Part shown: positions 16,574 through 24,890 of the stretch, in pieces
How positions within the stretch are numbered: position 1 is the first letter of the stretch
Layout: each line of letters opens with the position of its first letter
Assembly: GCA_964368755.1 (NCBI GenBank)
Contig: CAYJCR010000005.1
Span: 27,206 to 91,205 of the forward strand
DNA length: 64,000 nucleotides
Source of the DNA: CALVZT01 sp964368755
GTDB taxonomy: Bacteria > Bacillota > Clostridia > Christensenellales > UBA1242
Reading direction: 5' to 3'
Notes under the pieces: model-generated
Told to the model about the DNA's origin: nothing
Databases searched by the model: none
What the model saw: only the letters and a program-made list of their open reading frames with translations
Translations under genes and position numbers: made by a program

Positions 16574-17409
16574 TGAATATTCAATGGTTCCCAGGACATA
16601 TGACCAAAGCTCTACGTATGATGGACAAAGAGATTAAGGTAGTTGATATCATTGTCTACGTAGTTGACAGTAGAGCCCCAAAGAGTTGTGTCAACCCTGA
16701 ACTTAATAGTCTTATTGGTAATAAGCCCGTTGTATATGTGCTTAGCAAGGCTGATCTTGTTGAGGACAAAGATATACGCAAATGGGTGAGATTTTTTACG
16801 TCTGATACCACTATGGCTATTGCACTCAATAGTACAAGTTCTAGTTCGGGCAAACAGATTATTGGTATGATCAAAAAACTTCTTAGCAATAAGATTGAAA
16901 ACAACAAACGCAAGAATATATCGTTGCCACTTAGAGCAATGGTAATAGGTGTGCCAAATTGTGGTAAGAGCACCCTTATCAACAACATTTGTGGCAAAGC
17001 TCGTGCACTTGCTGGCAATAAGCCTGGAGTAACTAAGGGAAAGCAATGGGTAAGTATTGAGAACGGATTTGAGTTCCTTGATACACCGGGTACATTATGG
17101 CCAAGTTTTGAGGATGAAAAGGTAGCCCTCAATCTTGCATATATTGGGAGTATCAAAGATGATGTTATAGATATCAATGAATTGAGTTATTCTCTTATCA
17201 ATACCTTAAGAGAGATTGACCCGAAGATTTTGAAAGATAGATACGGCATAGACTTCGGAGATGACGAAGAGAATATTGAAGTATTCGACAAAATATGTAC
17301 TGCACGCAAGTGTCTACTCAAGGGCAACGAGCCTGACTATGATAGATGTGCAAGGATAATAATAGATGATTTCCGTAAAGGTAAAATGGGGAAGATAATA
17401 CTTGATTAA
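16573..17409 (+). CDS. ylqF: Ribosome biogenesis GTPase YlqF/RbgA
   Basis: This 278-residue GTPase acts late in 50S assembly and helps incorporate L16. The G motifs are circularly permuted: G4 LSKADLV near residue 57 comes before G1 GVPNCGKSTLIN near 127, then G3 DTPGTLWP near 173. It begins with the typical QWFPGHMTKA. Its start shares one base with the trmD stop, and it overlaps rnhB by 8 nt. Length matches the family. Confidence 0.96.
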   Translation: MNIQWFPGHMTKALRMMDKEIKVVDIIVYVVDSRAPKSCVNPELNSLIGNKPVVYVLSKADLVEDKDIRKWVRFFTSDTTMAIALNSTSSSSGKQIIGMIKKLLSNKIENNKRKNISLPLRAMVIGVPNCGKSTLINNICGKARALAGNKPGVTKGKQWVSIENGFEFLDTPGTLWPSFEDEKVALNLAYIGSIKDDVIDINELSYSLINTLREIDPKILKDRYGIDFGDDEENIEVFDKICTARKCLLKGNEPDYDRCARIIIDDFRKGKMGKIILD

Positions 17410-18019
17410 ATATGATAATTTACGTTATGAAAAAGAATATCTAGACAAAGGATATATGTACATTGCTGGTATTGACGAAGTCGGTCGTGGACCACTTGCT
17501 GGACCTGTTGTATGTGCGTGCGTAGTGATGCCACTAGGGGCTGATGATATCATCGAAGGAGTCAATGATAGCAAGAAAGTCTCCCCAAAGAGAAGAGAAA
17601 AACTTTACGATATCATTCTATCCAAAGCGATAGACTATCATATCTCAGAGGTGTCCAATGTAGTTATAGATGAGATTAACATTCTTAATGCCACGAAGTT
17701 GTGTATGAAGAATGCTCTTGAAGGGCTCAATATTCGACCCGATGTAGTACTGATAGATGCTGTTAAGATAGACACAGATATCGAACAGAATGGTATAATC
17801 AAGGGCGATGAGAAGAGTTACACCATTGCTTGTGCTTCGATTGTAGCCAAAGTATATAGAGATAGACTTATGTGTGATATGGCAGACAAATATCCAAACT
17901 ATGACTTTGCTTCTCATAAAGGCTATGGGACAAAATCACATATTGCCAAACTCAAACAGTACGGCGAGTGTGAGATACATAGGCAATCGTTCATCAAACA
18001 TTTCAAACAAGGAAGTTGA
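17402..18019 (+). CDS. rnhB: Ribonuclease HII
   Basis: This 205-residue enzyme nicks the RNA strand of RNA-DNA hybrids and removes misinserted ribonucleotides. The catalytic block GIDEVGRGPLAGPVV near residue 23 contains the DEVGRG motif; further acidic residues lie in IDAVKI and in VAKVYRDRLM. The start is the TTG at 17402, inside the end of ylqF, with a GGGGAAG ribosome site about 8 nt upstream. It overlaps its upstream neighbour and is followed directly by yraN. Confidence 0.94.
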   Translation: MIKYDNLRYEKEYLDKGYMYIAGIDEVGRGPLAGPVVCACVVMPLGADDIIEGVNDSKKVSPKRREKLYDIILSKAIDYHISEVSNVVIDEINILNATKLCMKNALEGLNIRPDVVLIDAVKIDTDIEQNGIIKGDEKSYTIACASIVAKVYRDRLMCDMADKYPNYDFASHKGYGTKSHIAKLKQYGECEIHRQSFIKHFKQGS

Positions 18020-18021
18020 AT

Positions 18022-18372
18022 ATGAATAAGATATCTTTGGGACTAATGGGTGAGAAGACTGCTGTCAAATATCTAAGAAAACAAGGTTATAAAATCATAA
18101 CTACCAACTATCGCAACACAATAGGCGAGATAGATATTGTTGCTATGCAGGGAGATATGATTGTATTTGTAGAAGTAAAAACTCGTTCTTCTATTGCTAT
18201 GGGATACCCAAGAGAAGCGGTCGAAGTACATAAGCAGAACAAAATACGTACTGTCGCAACTAAGTATTTGAAAGAAAATGGCTGTCTTGACTCACAATGT
18301 CGATTCGATGTTATAGAATTGATTGGAGAAGGACAAGATTATACTATTGACCATATTCAAGATGCCTTTTAG
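18022..18372 (+). CDS. yraN: YraN/UPF0102 family nuclease-fold protein
   Basis: This 116-residue protein has the restriction-endonuclease-like UPF0102 fold: LGLMGEKTAVKYLRKQGY at the N-terminus, then the catalytic-type block GEIDIVAMQGDMIVFVEVKTR around residues 34-54. Its activity is not established, although it is usually found with rnhB, comM and dprA. A TTG at 18016 is in frame, but the ATG at 18022 has an AAGGAAG site at the right distance. It is the last gene of the rimM unit. Confidence 0.92.
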   Translation: MNKISLGLMGEKTAVKYLRKQGYKIITTNYRNTIGEIDIVAMQGDMIVFVEVKTRSSIAMGYPREAVEVHKQNKIRTVATKYLKENGCLDSQCRFDVIELIGEGQDYTIDHIQDAF

Positions 18373-18390
18373 AGAAAAAGTGATAATCAC

Positions 18391-18425
18391 TTGACATTGA
18401 ATGTATCTTGTTGTAGTATGATAAT
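18391..18425 (+). promoter_or_regulatory. Possible promoter for the T-box transcript
   Basis: A perfect TTGACA lies at 18391-18396. The best -10 candidates are TAGTAT at 18414-18419 (17-bp spacer) and TATGAT at 18417-18422 (20-bp spacer); neither is ideal. Confidence 0.4.
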
Positions 18426-18431
18426 AGTTAA

Positions 18432-18646
18432 ATATTTGCGAAGAAGATAGATAGTAGATGATTGCTTAGTTATCAGAGAAGAGTCGGTTGGTGCGAGACT
18501 TGTAACGAGTAATGATTGAATTACACTGTTGGAGCAGACCTGCTTTACGGGTAAGTAAGTGATATGAGGCATAAGAATACATTCTTAATGCGAAATTAGG
18601 TGGTACCACGGTTGATAATCGTCCTATACATTGTATAGGATTTTTT
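18432..18646 (+). promoter_or_regulatory. Tyrosine T-box leader with terminator
   Basis: The region has the ordered parts of a T-box riboswitch, which reads tRNA charging. The Stem I apical motif is at about 18476-18498 (GTCGGTTGGTGCGAG). The specifier region contains a TAC (Tyr) triplet at 18522-18524. The conserved T-box bulge TTAGGTGGTACCACGG is at 18596-18611. A terminator hairpin (18622-18629 with 18633-18640, then six T residues) closes it. Uncharged tRNA-Tyr should pair with the bulge and prevent termination. The downstream genes are a GNAT and tyrS, which agrees with a tyrosine specifier. The start coordinate is approximate. Confidence 0.93.
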
Positions 18647-18678
18647 ATTATATTTAACGAATAAGAAAGGAAAAGGTT

Positions 18679-18735
18679 ATGACATTATTTAATCAATTGT
18701 ATTGCGTATACGTCGTTTATGCCCCATTGGGGTAG
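18679..18735 (+). CDS. Candidate Tyr-rich leader peptide (18 residues)
   Basis: A short ORF with ATG at 18679 and TAG at 18733-18735 encodes MTLFNQLYCVYVVYAPLG. Three of its residues 8-14 are Tyr. A GAAAGG ribosome site ends 8 nt before the ATG. It lies after the T-box terminator and before the GNAT-tyrS genes. Codons 3-7 form the left arm of a perfect 14-bp inverted repeat whose right arm touches the ribosome site of the next gene. A small hairpin (CCCC/GGGG) overlaps its last codons and is followed by six T residues. I infer a leader-peptide attenuator; no homology was recognised. Confidence 0.5.
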   Translation: MTLFNQLYCVYVVYAPLG

Positions 18736-18775
18736 AGATTTTTTATGCAAACAGGAAAAATAATTGATTAAATAA
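18685..18775 (+). repeat. 14-bp inverted repeat spanning the leader peptide
   Basis: Arms 18685-18698 and 18762-18775 are perfect reverse complements (TTATTTAATCAATT and its complement). The right arm ends directly before GGAGA at 18776-18780, the ribosome site for the gene starting at 18787. The pairing would bury or neighbour that site. Confidence 0.75.
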
Positions 18776-18786
18776 GGAGATAAGTT

Positions 18787-19257
18787 ATGAATAACATAAT
18801 ATTCAGGCGACTTGAAAAAGATTGGTCACGCAGGTTGCTTGAAATACAGAAAGTGATATTCAGGGAGATATTGAACAAGTATCACGATGAGGATATCAAT
18901 CCAGCGAACGAAGACCTGCCAACATTTGAAGTAAAAGTTATGGATAGGGACATTGTTTTTGGAATATTTGACAAACAATCTTTGATTGGCTTTATTGCTA
19001 TCAGAGAACAAGAAGATGGTAATAGATTGTGTAGATTGGGTTTGTTAGATAAGTATAGAGGTAAGGGAATTGCTCAAGAAGCAATAAAGTTTGGATTCAA
19101 ACAATTAAATAACGGCAAGGCGTGGGAGTTGACAACGATACTTCAACAGTCCAATCTGTTGCATTTGTATGGCAAGATGGGATTTGAGATAGTTGAAGGT
19201 AAGAATTATACTGTGAATGATAATATGACTTTGATAGTTATGAGAAAGGAGAATTGA
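18787..19257 (+). CDS. GNAT-family N-acetyltransferase in the tyrS operon
   Basis: This 156-residue protein is a GCN5-type acetyltransferase. Motif A is LGLLDKYRGKGIAQEAIKFG near residues 79-98, and LLHLYGKMGFEIVEG is the typical C-terminal motif B region. It lies behind the tyrosine T-box, 1 nt before tyrS, so its expression should rise when tyrosyl-tRNA is scarce. That suggests a link to tyrosine, its tRNA or an aminoacyl product, but the substrate cannot be read from sequence. The start follows AAGGAGATAAGTT. Confidence 0.88.
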   Translation: MNNIIFRRLEKDWSRRLLEIQKVIFREILNKYHDEDINPANEDLPTFEVKVMDRDIVFGIFDKQSLIGFIAIREQEDGNRLCRLGLLDKYRGKGIAQEAIKFGFKQLNNGKAWELTTILQQSNLLHLYGKMGFEIVEGKNYTVNDNMTLIVMRKEN

Positions 19258-19258
19258 C

Positions 19259-20491
19259 ATGACAAAATTATTTGAAACATTAAAAGAAAGAGGGTTATTG
19301 TACCAATGTACAGATGAAGAATTATTACAGAAACTTATTGATGGACCAAAGATCACTATATATAGTGGCGTAGATCCAACAGCGGATAGCCTTCATATAG
19401 GGCATTGTGTACCTTATTGCATTATGAGAAGATTCCAACAAGCAGGACATAAGGTAATAATACTTGTTGGTGGAGCAACAGCATCTATCGGAGATCCATC
19501 TGGTAAAAGTGATATGCGTAAGATGTTGTCAAAAGATGATATAGATAACAATATCAACAATATCAAGAAATCGATTGGGATATTCCTCAATTTTGATGGA
19601 GACAATCCTGCTGAGATCGTTAACAATGCAGATTGGTTCCGTGGATATGATTATATAGACTTTATGAGAGATATTGGTGTACACTTCAATGTCAACAAAA
19701 TGCTTGCCAATGAGATATATGCTAATCGTATCGAAAGTGGTGGACTTACATTCTTTGAGATGGGATATATGCTTATGCAGGCTTATGACTTCGTATATCT
19801 CAACAAGACCAAAGGCTGTACTGTCCAATGGGGTGGTGCAGACCAATGGGGCAATATTGTCGCAGGTGTTGAACTTGGAAGGAAACTCAATTTCCTTAAC
19901 AATACTGACAAAACATTTGTTGGTGTAACCAATCCATTACTTTTGACTCCAGAAGGCAAGAAGATGGGTAAGACAGAGAAAGGAGCAATATGGATAGATA
20001 AGAATAAGATCACGCCATATGACTTCTACCAAGGCATCTACCAGACACCAGACGCTTGTGTTGAGATGATGTTTGCCTTGTTCACTGATATTGCTATGGA
20101 CGAAGTGAGAAGGCTCATCAAAGAGGATATTGTCAATGCTAAGAAGGTGTTGTCATATGAGATAACCAAGTTTGTTAGAGGCGAGGCAGATGCAGTAGCA
20201 GCACAAGAAGCATCCAACGCATTGTTTGGAAGTGGAGTTGACCTTAGCAATGTCCCTACTGTCGAATTGAGTATGTCAAATGAAGGTGCACTTATTACCG
20301 ATGTTGCTTTTGATTCTGGAGTAGTAGCAACTAAGTCCGAAGCTCGTAGAGCAATAGAGCAAGGTGGTTTGTATCTTAACGATATCAAAGTGGAGAATAT
20401 ATCACAACTTGTTACTGCCAAAGATTTTGCTCAAGGTTATGCACTAATAAGACGTGGTAAGAAGACTATCAAAAAACTTATTATCAAATAG
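19259..20491 (+). CDS. tyrS: Tyrosyl-tRNA synthetase
   Basis: This 410-residue class I synthetase charges tRNA-Tyr. The HIGH motif appears as HIGH in DPTADSLHIGHCVPY near residue 46, and the KMSKS loop as KMGKT near 237. The tyrosine-binding region YMLMQAYDF and the QWGGADQWGNI block are present, and a C-terminal S4-like RNA-binding domain starts near 345. The sequence is the common bacterial TyrS type. Control by the upstream tyrosine T-box is expected and supported by the TAC specifier. Confidence 0.97.
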   Translation: MTKLFETLKERGLLYQCTDEELLQKLIDGPKITIYSGVDPTADSLHIGHCVPYCIMRRFQQAGHKVIILVGGATASIGDPSGKSDMRKMLSKDDIDNNINNIKKSIGIFLNFDGDNPAEIVNNADWFRGYDYIDFMRDIGVHFNVNKMLANEIYANRIESGGLTFFEMGYMLMQAYDFVYLNKTKGCTVQWGGADQWGNIVAGVELGRKLNFLNNTDKTFVGVTNPLLLTPEGKKMGKTEKGAIWIDKNKITPYDFYQGIYQTPDACVEMMFALFTDIAMDEVRRLIKEDIVNAKKVLSYEITKFVRGEADAVAAQEASNALFGSGVDLSNVPTVELSMSNEGALITDVAFDSGVVATKSEARRAIEQGGLYLNDIKVENISQLVTAKDFAQGYALIRRGKKTIKKLIIK

Positions 20492-20508
20492 TCCTTGGGA
20501 GAATATTG

Positions 20509-21525
20509 ATGCAAAGTTTTAGTTATAATATACAACTAGACAAATTGTTCGCAATGCTAGAATTGGGAGATATTACTGAGCCACCATTACAACTGAGTGG
20601 TGGCTTTTTGCACAAAATGTTCGTTGTTGTAACAGACAAGAATAAGTATACGGTAAAAGCACTCAATCCGAATATTATGCAAAGGGACGGGGCACTATAT
20701 AACTTCATTATTAGTGAAAAAATCGCCACTATTGCAAAAGATGATGGAATTGAAGCTGTGCCTGCTCTAATGATAAAAGATAACAATATATATATCGTTG
20801 AAGGGCAATTCTATATGATATTTCCATTCATTGATGGAGAGGTCAAGAACCATACAAGTATTACTGTTGAAGATTGTAATATGATTGGTAAGGTCCTAGC
20901 TAGACTACATTCTATCAACTATTATGAGTTGTGTAGTTGCAACCATCATCCTATTGCCAAGTTGGACATTGATTGGAAGAATTATAGAAAGCTCGCCAAT
21001 GCATCTATGGTAGAATGGGCATCGCAATACAGTTTGCTTATAGATAGGTTAGAAGAATGGACGGCTCAAGCAAATAATGCAATAACTCAAAGAACCGATA
21101 TGGTTATAAGCCACAGGGATCTTGACCCAAAGAATGTCATGTGGCAAGATGGAAGGCCTATTATTATTGATTGGGAATCTGCAGGGGAAACTGATCCAAT
21201 GCAAGAACTCATAGAAGTGGCTACGAGCTGGGCAAGCGATGATAAGGCTTTTATAGATGAAAAGTTGTTCTTTGCCGTAATAGAGGGATATGAAGAAGTT
21301 GCAGGCAAGCAGAATCTAGACTGGAATATTCCTATTGCAAAATCTTTGATAAGCAAACTTCAATGGTTGGAGTATAATATCAAGCGATCGCTTGGAATAG
21401 AGTGCGCTGATCTTCATGAGCAAAGTATGGGTACTCAGGAAGTTATAAGCACTATGAACATACTCAAAGTATATTCAATCAATATGAATATGCTTGTAGA
21501 ATGGTTAGAAAAAATAAATATGTAA
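20509..21525 (+). CDS. Aminoglycoside phosphotransferase-fold kinase
   Basis: This 338-residue protein has the APH/choline-kinase fold (PF01636). The catalytic Brenner motif is VISHRDLDPKNVMW near residue 200, followed by the metal-binding IIIDWESAGETDP. The N-lobe shows a nucleotide-binding strand pair around LSGGFLHKMFVV and KYTVKAL. Such proteins phosphorylate small molecules such as choline, aminoglycosides or sugars; resistance is not implied here. I chose the ATG at 20509, after TTGGGAGA, over the TTG at 20506. It follows tyrS by 17 nt and is probably the last gene of that transcript. The real substrate is unknown. Confidence 0.85.
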   Translation: MQSFSYNIQLDKLFAMLELGDITEPPLQLSGGFLHKMFVVVTDKNKYTVKALNPNIMQRDGALYNFIISEKIATIAKDDGIEAVPALMIKDNNIYIVEGQFYMIFPFIDGEVKNHTSITVEDCNMIGKVLARLHSINYYELCSCNHHPIAKLDIDWKNYRKLANASMVEWASQYSLLIDRLEEWTAQANNAITQRTDMVISHRDLDPKNVMWQDGRPIIIDWESAGETDPMQELIEVATSWASDDKAFIDEKLFFAVIEGYEEVAGKQNLDWNIPIAKSLISKLQWLEYNIKRSLGIECADLHEQSMGTQEVISTMNILKVYSINMNMLVEWLEKINM

Positions 21526-21553
21526 ATATATATTAATAATTGTAAAAAAACAC

Positions 21554-21582
21554 TTGCAAATTATATAACTATATGCTACAAT
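21554..21582 (+). promoter_or_regulatory. SigA-type extended -10 promoter for rplS
   Basis: TTGCAA at 21554-21559, a 17-bp spacer and TACAAT at 21577-21582, preceded by TGC (extended -10). The start near 21589 leaves a leader of about 67 nt. Confidence 0.75.
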
Positions 21583-21588
21583 CAATTC

Positions 21589-21655
21589 TGACTTCGGATG
21601 GTCCTCTGCTAAATCGTTAGCACGAACATTTAGTTTAGATAGGGAGGTATAAGTC
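21589..21655 (+). promoter_or_regulatory. Structured rplS leader
   Basis: Between the promoter and the L19 gene a hairpin forms: 21609-21614 with 21628-21633, and inside it 21616-21618 with 21625-21627, one C bulged. A GGGAGG ribosome site follows. L19 leaders with autoregulatory structure are known in Firmicutes; whether this one belongs to that family needs a covariance-model search. Confidence 0.4.
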
Positions 21656-21997
21656 ATGAATCTTATTGACATCATAGAGAAAGAGAATCTTAAAGAAAAT
21701 GTTCCTGAGTTCGAGATTGGCGATACTGTCAAAGTATATGTTAAGATCAAGGAAGGCAACAAAGAGAGACTTCAAGGCTACGAAGGTGTTGTTATAGCAC
21801 GTAAGAATGGTAGCGTTAGAGAATCTTTTACAGTTAGAAGAATTTCATTCGGTATCGGCGTTGAGAGAACATTCCCACTTCATAGTCCAAAGATTGACAA
21901 GATCGAGGTATTGAAGAAGGGTAAAGTTAGAAGAGCTAAGTTGTTCTATTTGAGAGAGAGAACTGGCAACGCAGCTAAGATCAAAGAGCAAAGATAA
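21656..21997 (+). CDS. rplS: 50S ribosomal protein L19
   Basis: This 113-residue protein is full-length L19, located at the 30S-50S interface. The signatures [34 protein letters not shown] and the C-terminal [20 protein letters not shown] are all present. It has its own promoter, leader and terminator. In most Firmicutes rplS directly follows trmD; here the ylqF-rnhB-yraN genes and the tyrS block lie between them. Confidence 0.98.
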   Translation: MNLIDIIEKENLKENVPEFEIGDTVKVYVKIKEGNKERLQGYEGVVIARKNGSVRESFTVRRISFGIGVERTFPLHSPKIDKIEVLKKGKVRRAKLFYLRERTGNAAKIKEQR

Positions 21998-22006
21998 CTA
22001 AAATTT

Positions 22007-22037
22007 GAGTATCTACTATCAGTAGATGCTCTTTTTT
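22007..22037 (+). terminator. Intrinsic terminator after rplS
   Basis: Arms 22007-22017 and 22021-22031 form an 11-bp stem with one G-U pair and an ATC loop, followed by six T residues. Confidence 0.9.
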
Positions 22038-22056
22038 ATTGCCTAAGCATATTAAG

Positions 22057-22114
22057 CACAATATATTGTGTACTATGCAAAGTGCTTTATTATATATTGT
22101 ATATTGCATAGTAC
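22057..22114. repeat. Palindrome plus 11-bp inverted repeat upstream of comM
   Basis: CACAATATATTGTG at 22057-22070 is a perfect 14-bp palindrome. Overlapping its end, arms 22070-22080 and 22104-22114 form a perfect 11-bp inverted repeat with a 23-nt gap. No T-run follows. A weak promoter (TTGCTA at 22164, TATACT at 22187) lies downstream. Confidence 0.55.
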
Positions 22115-22222
22115 TTACATAATAAATATTTTTGTCATTATGCAATTATTGAGGTCATTTTGCTTGCTATGTGTTGACATAATAATTATACTGAAGTTAT
22201 CAATAGTTTGAAAGGAGATACA

Positions 22223-23755
22223 ATGTTATCGATAATCAAAAGTTTTGGTCTTAATGGTATTAGTGGATATCTTGTAAGAGTAGAGATAGATATCAATCAT
22301 GGGCTTCCTGCGTATGATGTAGTTGGACTGGCTGATGTTGCTATCAAAGAATCTAAGCAACGTGTAAGGTCTGCTATTAAGAATAGCGCATTGGAGTTCC
22401 CAATCAACAAGATTACTGTCAATCTTGCCCCAGCTGACACCAAGAAAGAAGGCTCTATATATGATCTTGCTATTGCAATTGGATTATTGTCAGCAACTAG
22501 TCAAGTAGATTATGCTAAGTCCAAAGATTATGCATATGTAGGAGAGTTGTCCTTAGATGGCTCTATTAGGAAGATCAATGGATTGTTACCAATACTGATC
22601 TCTGCAAGAGATTTGGGTGTAACTAAGATAATTGTTCCTTATGAGAATGCCAAAGAAGCGAGTTTTATAGAAGGGCTTGAAGTTATCGCTGTCAAGTCTT
22701 TGAGAGAATTGGTGGCTTATTTTAGGGGTGATATTCATATTGATCCGATAGAGCATAAGTCATATGAGCAGGCTGTCAAAGAGAATAGACCAGCTTTTGA
22801 CTTTGCTTTGGTCAAAGGTCAATTCGCGGCAAAGAGAGCGCTTGAGATTGCTGCCGCTGGAGGTCATAACGTACTTATGATAGGACCTCCTGGTAGTGGT
22901 AAGACAATGCTAGCAAGGAGTTTTCCTACAATATTACCAGATATGTCTTTTGATGAAGCACTAGAAGTAACCAAGATACATAGTATTGCAGGTGTCTTAG
23001 ATGAGAAAGTTGGTATAGTTACCAATAGGCCATTCAGAGCGCCGCATCATACTGCAACAACAATTGCACTCACTGGTGGAGGTGCTAAGGCAAAGCCTGG
23101 CGAGATAAGTCTTGCACACAATGGTGTATTATTCTTAGATGAGATGCCTGAGTATTCAAGACATAGTATTGAGACTCTTCGTCAACCTCTTGAAGATGGC
23201 GTGATAACAGTATCTCGAATACAACAGAGTGTAGAGTATCCAGCAAGCTTTACTCTCATAGCAAGTATGAATCCTTGTCCATGCGGTAACTATGGCTCCA
23301 AGACAGCTGAATGCAAATGTACTCCTAATCAGATACATAAGTATCTCAGCAAGCTCAGTGGACCTCTTATGGATAGGATAGACTTACATGTAGAAGTTGA
23401 TAGTCTAAGTTATGATGAACTCAGTGGTGAGATACAAGAGGAGAGTTCTGCAAGCATTAAAGATAGAGTTGACAAAGCTAGATTGATTCAACTTGATAGA
23501 TACAAAGGTCAGAAGATATACAACAATGCCAAGATGTCTAACAATCTTGTCAAGAAGTATTGCAAGTTGGATAGCGACAGTTCGCAGTTGTTGAAGACTG
23601 CATTTGAGACCCTTAACCTAAGTGCAAGGGCACACAATAGAATACTCAAAGTTGCAAGAACGATTGCAGATCTTGAAGGATCCACAGATATCAATGCAAA
23701 CCATATAATGGAAGCAATAAGTTATAGATCGCTTGACGACAAGTACTGGGTGTAG
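22223..23755 (+). CDS. comM: ComM/YifB-family AAA+ ATPase
   Basis: This 510-residue Mg-chelatase-like AAA+ protein is a member of the YifB/ComM family; ComM is a helicase for branch migration during natural transformation. The N-terminal Lon-like S16 domain covers about residues 1-165. Walker A GPPGSGKTML is near residue 220, Walker B LFLDEMPEYSR near 305, and the Cys cluster NPCPCGNYG near 350. A C-terminal ComM helical domain ends in ISYRSLD. A TTG start at 22208 is possible, but the ATG at 22223 follows AAAGGAGA. It precedes dprA, a common pairing. Confidence 0.95.
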   Translation: MLSIIKSFGLNGISGYLVRVEIDINHGLPAYDVVGLADVAIKESKQRVRSAIKNSALEFPINKITVNLAPADTKKEGSIYDLAIAIGLLSATSQVDYAKSKDYAYVGELSLDGSIRKINGLLPILISARDLGVTKIIVPYENAKEASFIEGLEVIAVKSLRELVAYFRGDIHIDPIEHKSYEQAVKENRPAFDFALVKGQFAAKRALEIAAAGGHNVLMIGPPGSGKTMLARSFPTILPDMSFDEALEVTKIHSIAGVLDEKVGIVTNRPFRAPHHTATTIALTGGGAKAKPGEISLAHNGVLFLDEMPEYSRHSIETLRQPLEDGVITVSRIQQSVEYPASFTLIASMNPCPCGNYGSKTAECKCTPNQIHKYLSKLSGPLMDRIDLHVEVDSLSYDELSGEIQEESSASIKDRVDKARLIQLDRYKGQKIYNNAKMSNNLVKKYCKLDSDSSQLLKTAFETLNLSARAHNRILKVARTIADLEGSTDINANHIMEAISYRSLDDKYWV

Positions 23756-23759
23756 ATGG

Positions 23760-24854
23760 ATGAGTTTTTCTGATCAAGAAAAGGTGCTAATATGGCTCAA
23801 TAGTATTGAAGGGCTTTCTTACAAAAAGAAGGAGGCTCTTTTGTCGTTGTATAAAGACATCACACTTTTGCCTACCAATATTAAGAAAGATATGTTCAAG
23901 GTTCTACAACTAATAGATATGGATGCATACAACTCGATTATTGAGAAGTTGGGAGATATTGACAAGGAGTGGAAAGTACTTGAGAAAGAGAAAGTATCTG
24001 TACTCACTATTCTATCTGACAGGTATCCCCAAGCATTGAGAGAAGTGGATTCACCTCCAATCATTTTGTATTACAAAGGAGATATTGATCTACTTGAAGG
24101 GAACAATATCGCTGTTGTTGGTAGTCGCAAAGTCACAAGTTATGGTAGAGTTGTGACAGAGGACTTCACAAGACAACTTGTACGTAATGGATTCGTAATA
24201 GTAAGTGGTCTTGCAAGTGGAGTTGATTCTATTGCTCATAATATTACGCTAGCAGAAGGTGGCAAGACAATCGCTGTTCTTGCTGGAGGATTGTCGGATA
24301 TATATCCTGCAGTCAATACACAATTAGCCAACAAAATAGTGTGTAATGGTGGACTTTTGGTGACAGAGTACTCTTATTATGAGAGTTCGGAGCCATATCA
24401 CTTTCCGTTACGCAATAGGATAATTGCTGGACTTAGCAAAGGGGTATTGATAACCGAAGCTGGAGAAAAAAGTGGCTCTATGCATACGAAGAACTATGCT
24501 GTTGAGTATGGCAAAGAGTTGTTCTTAGTGCCTGGTAATATTACAAGTAGCAATAGTGCTGGTTGTAACAATGCAATCAAAGCCTTGCAAGGTGCAGCAG
24601 TCACTAGTCCAAGTGACATACTTGAAGCTTTTGGTGTATCTAACAGAAAGCCAGAGGCAACACTTGCCCAGTTGACTATGGAAGAGAGTATGGTGGTCGA
24701 ATTGCTCAAAAATGGTGAGATGGCGTTCCAAGAGATTGCAATAAGAACGCATTTGGATACAAAAAGCCTCGTTACTTTGTTGACATCAATGCAAATTCGT
24801 GGAATAATTAAAAAACTTGCAGGCAACAGTTATATGCTTGCTCGTATATGTTAG
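23760..24854 (+). CDS. dprA: DNA-processing protein DprA
   Basis: This 364-residue protein is DprA/Smf, which loads RecA on incoming single-stranded DNA during transformation. The Rossmann-fold core shows VVGSRKVTSYGR near residue 118, VSGLASGVDSIAH near 147, PLRNRIIAG near 216 and GSMHTKNYA. A winged-helix C-terminal domain (about 305-364) follows. The ATG at 23760 lies 4 nt after the comM stop; its ribosome site is weak, suggesting translational coupling. ComM plus DprA hint at competence machinery, but other competence genes are not in the window. Confidence 0.95.
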   Translation: MSFSDQEKVLIWLNSIEGLSYKKKEALLSLYKDITLLPTNIKKDMFKVLQLIDMDAYNSIIEKLGDIDKEWKVLEKEKVSVLTILSDRYPQALREVDSPPIILYYKGDIDLLEGNNIAVVGSRKVTSYGRVVTEDFTRQLVRNGFVIVSGLASGVDSIAHNITLAEGGKTIAVLAGGLSDIYPAVNTQLANKIVCNGGLLVTEYSYYESSEPYHFPLRNRIIAGLSKGVLITEAGEKSGSMHTKNYAVEYGKELFLVPGNITSSNSAGCNNAIKALQGAAVTSPSDILEAFGVSNRKPEATLAQLTMEESMVVELLKNGEMAFQEIAIRTHLDTKSLVTLLTSMQIRGIIKKLAGNSYMLARIC

Positions 24855-24890
24855 ACAAACAAAGATTAAGTGTAATTAGAAGGAGAAACT

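Noticed and set aside
20509..21525. Aminoglycoside resistance gene
   Set aside because: Only the general APH/choline-kinase fold is supported. Nothing ties it to antibiotics, and its neighbours are housekeeping genes.
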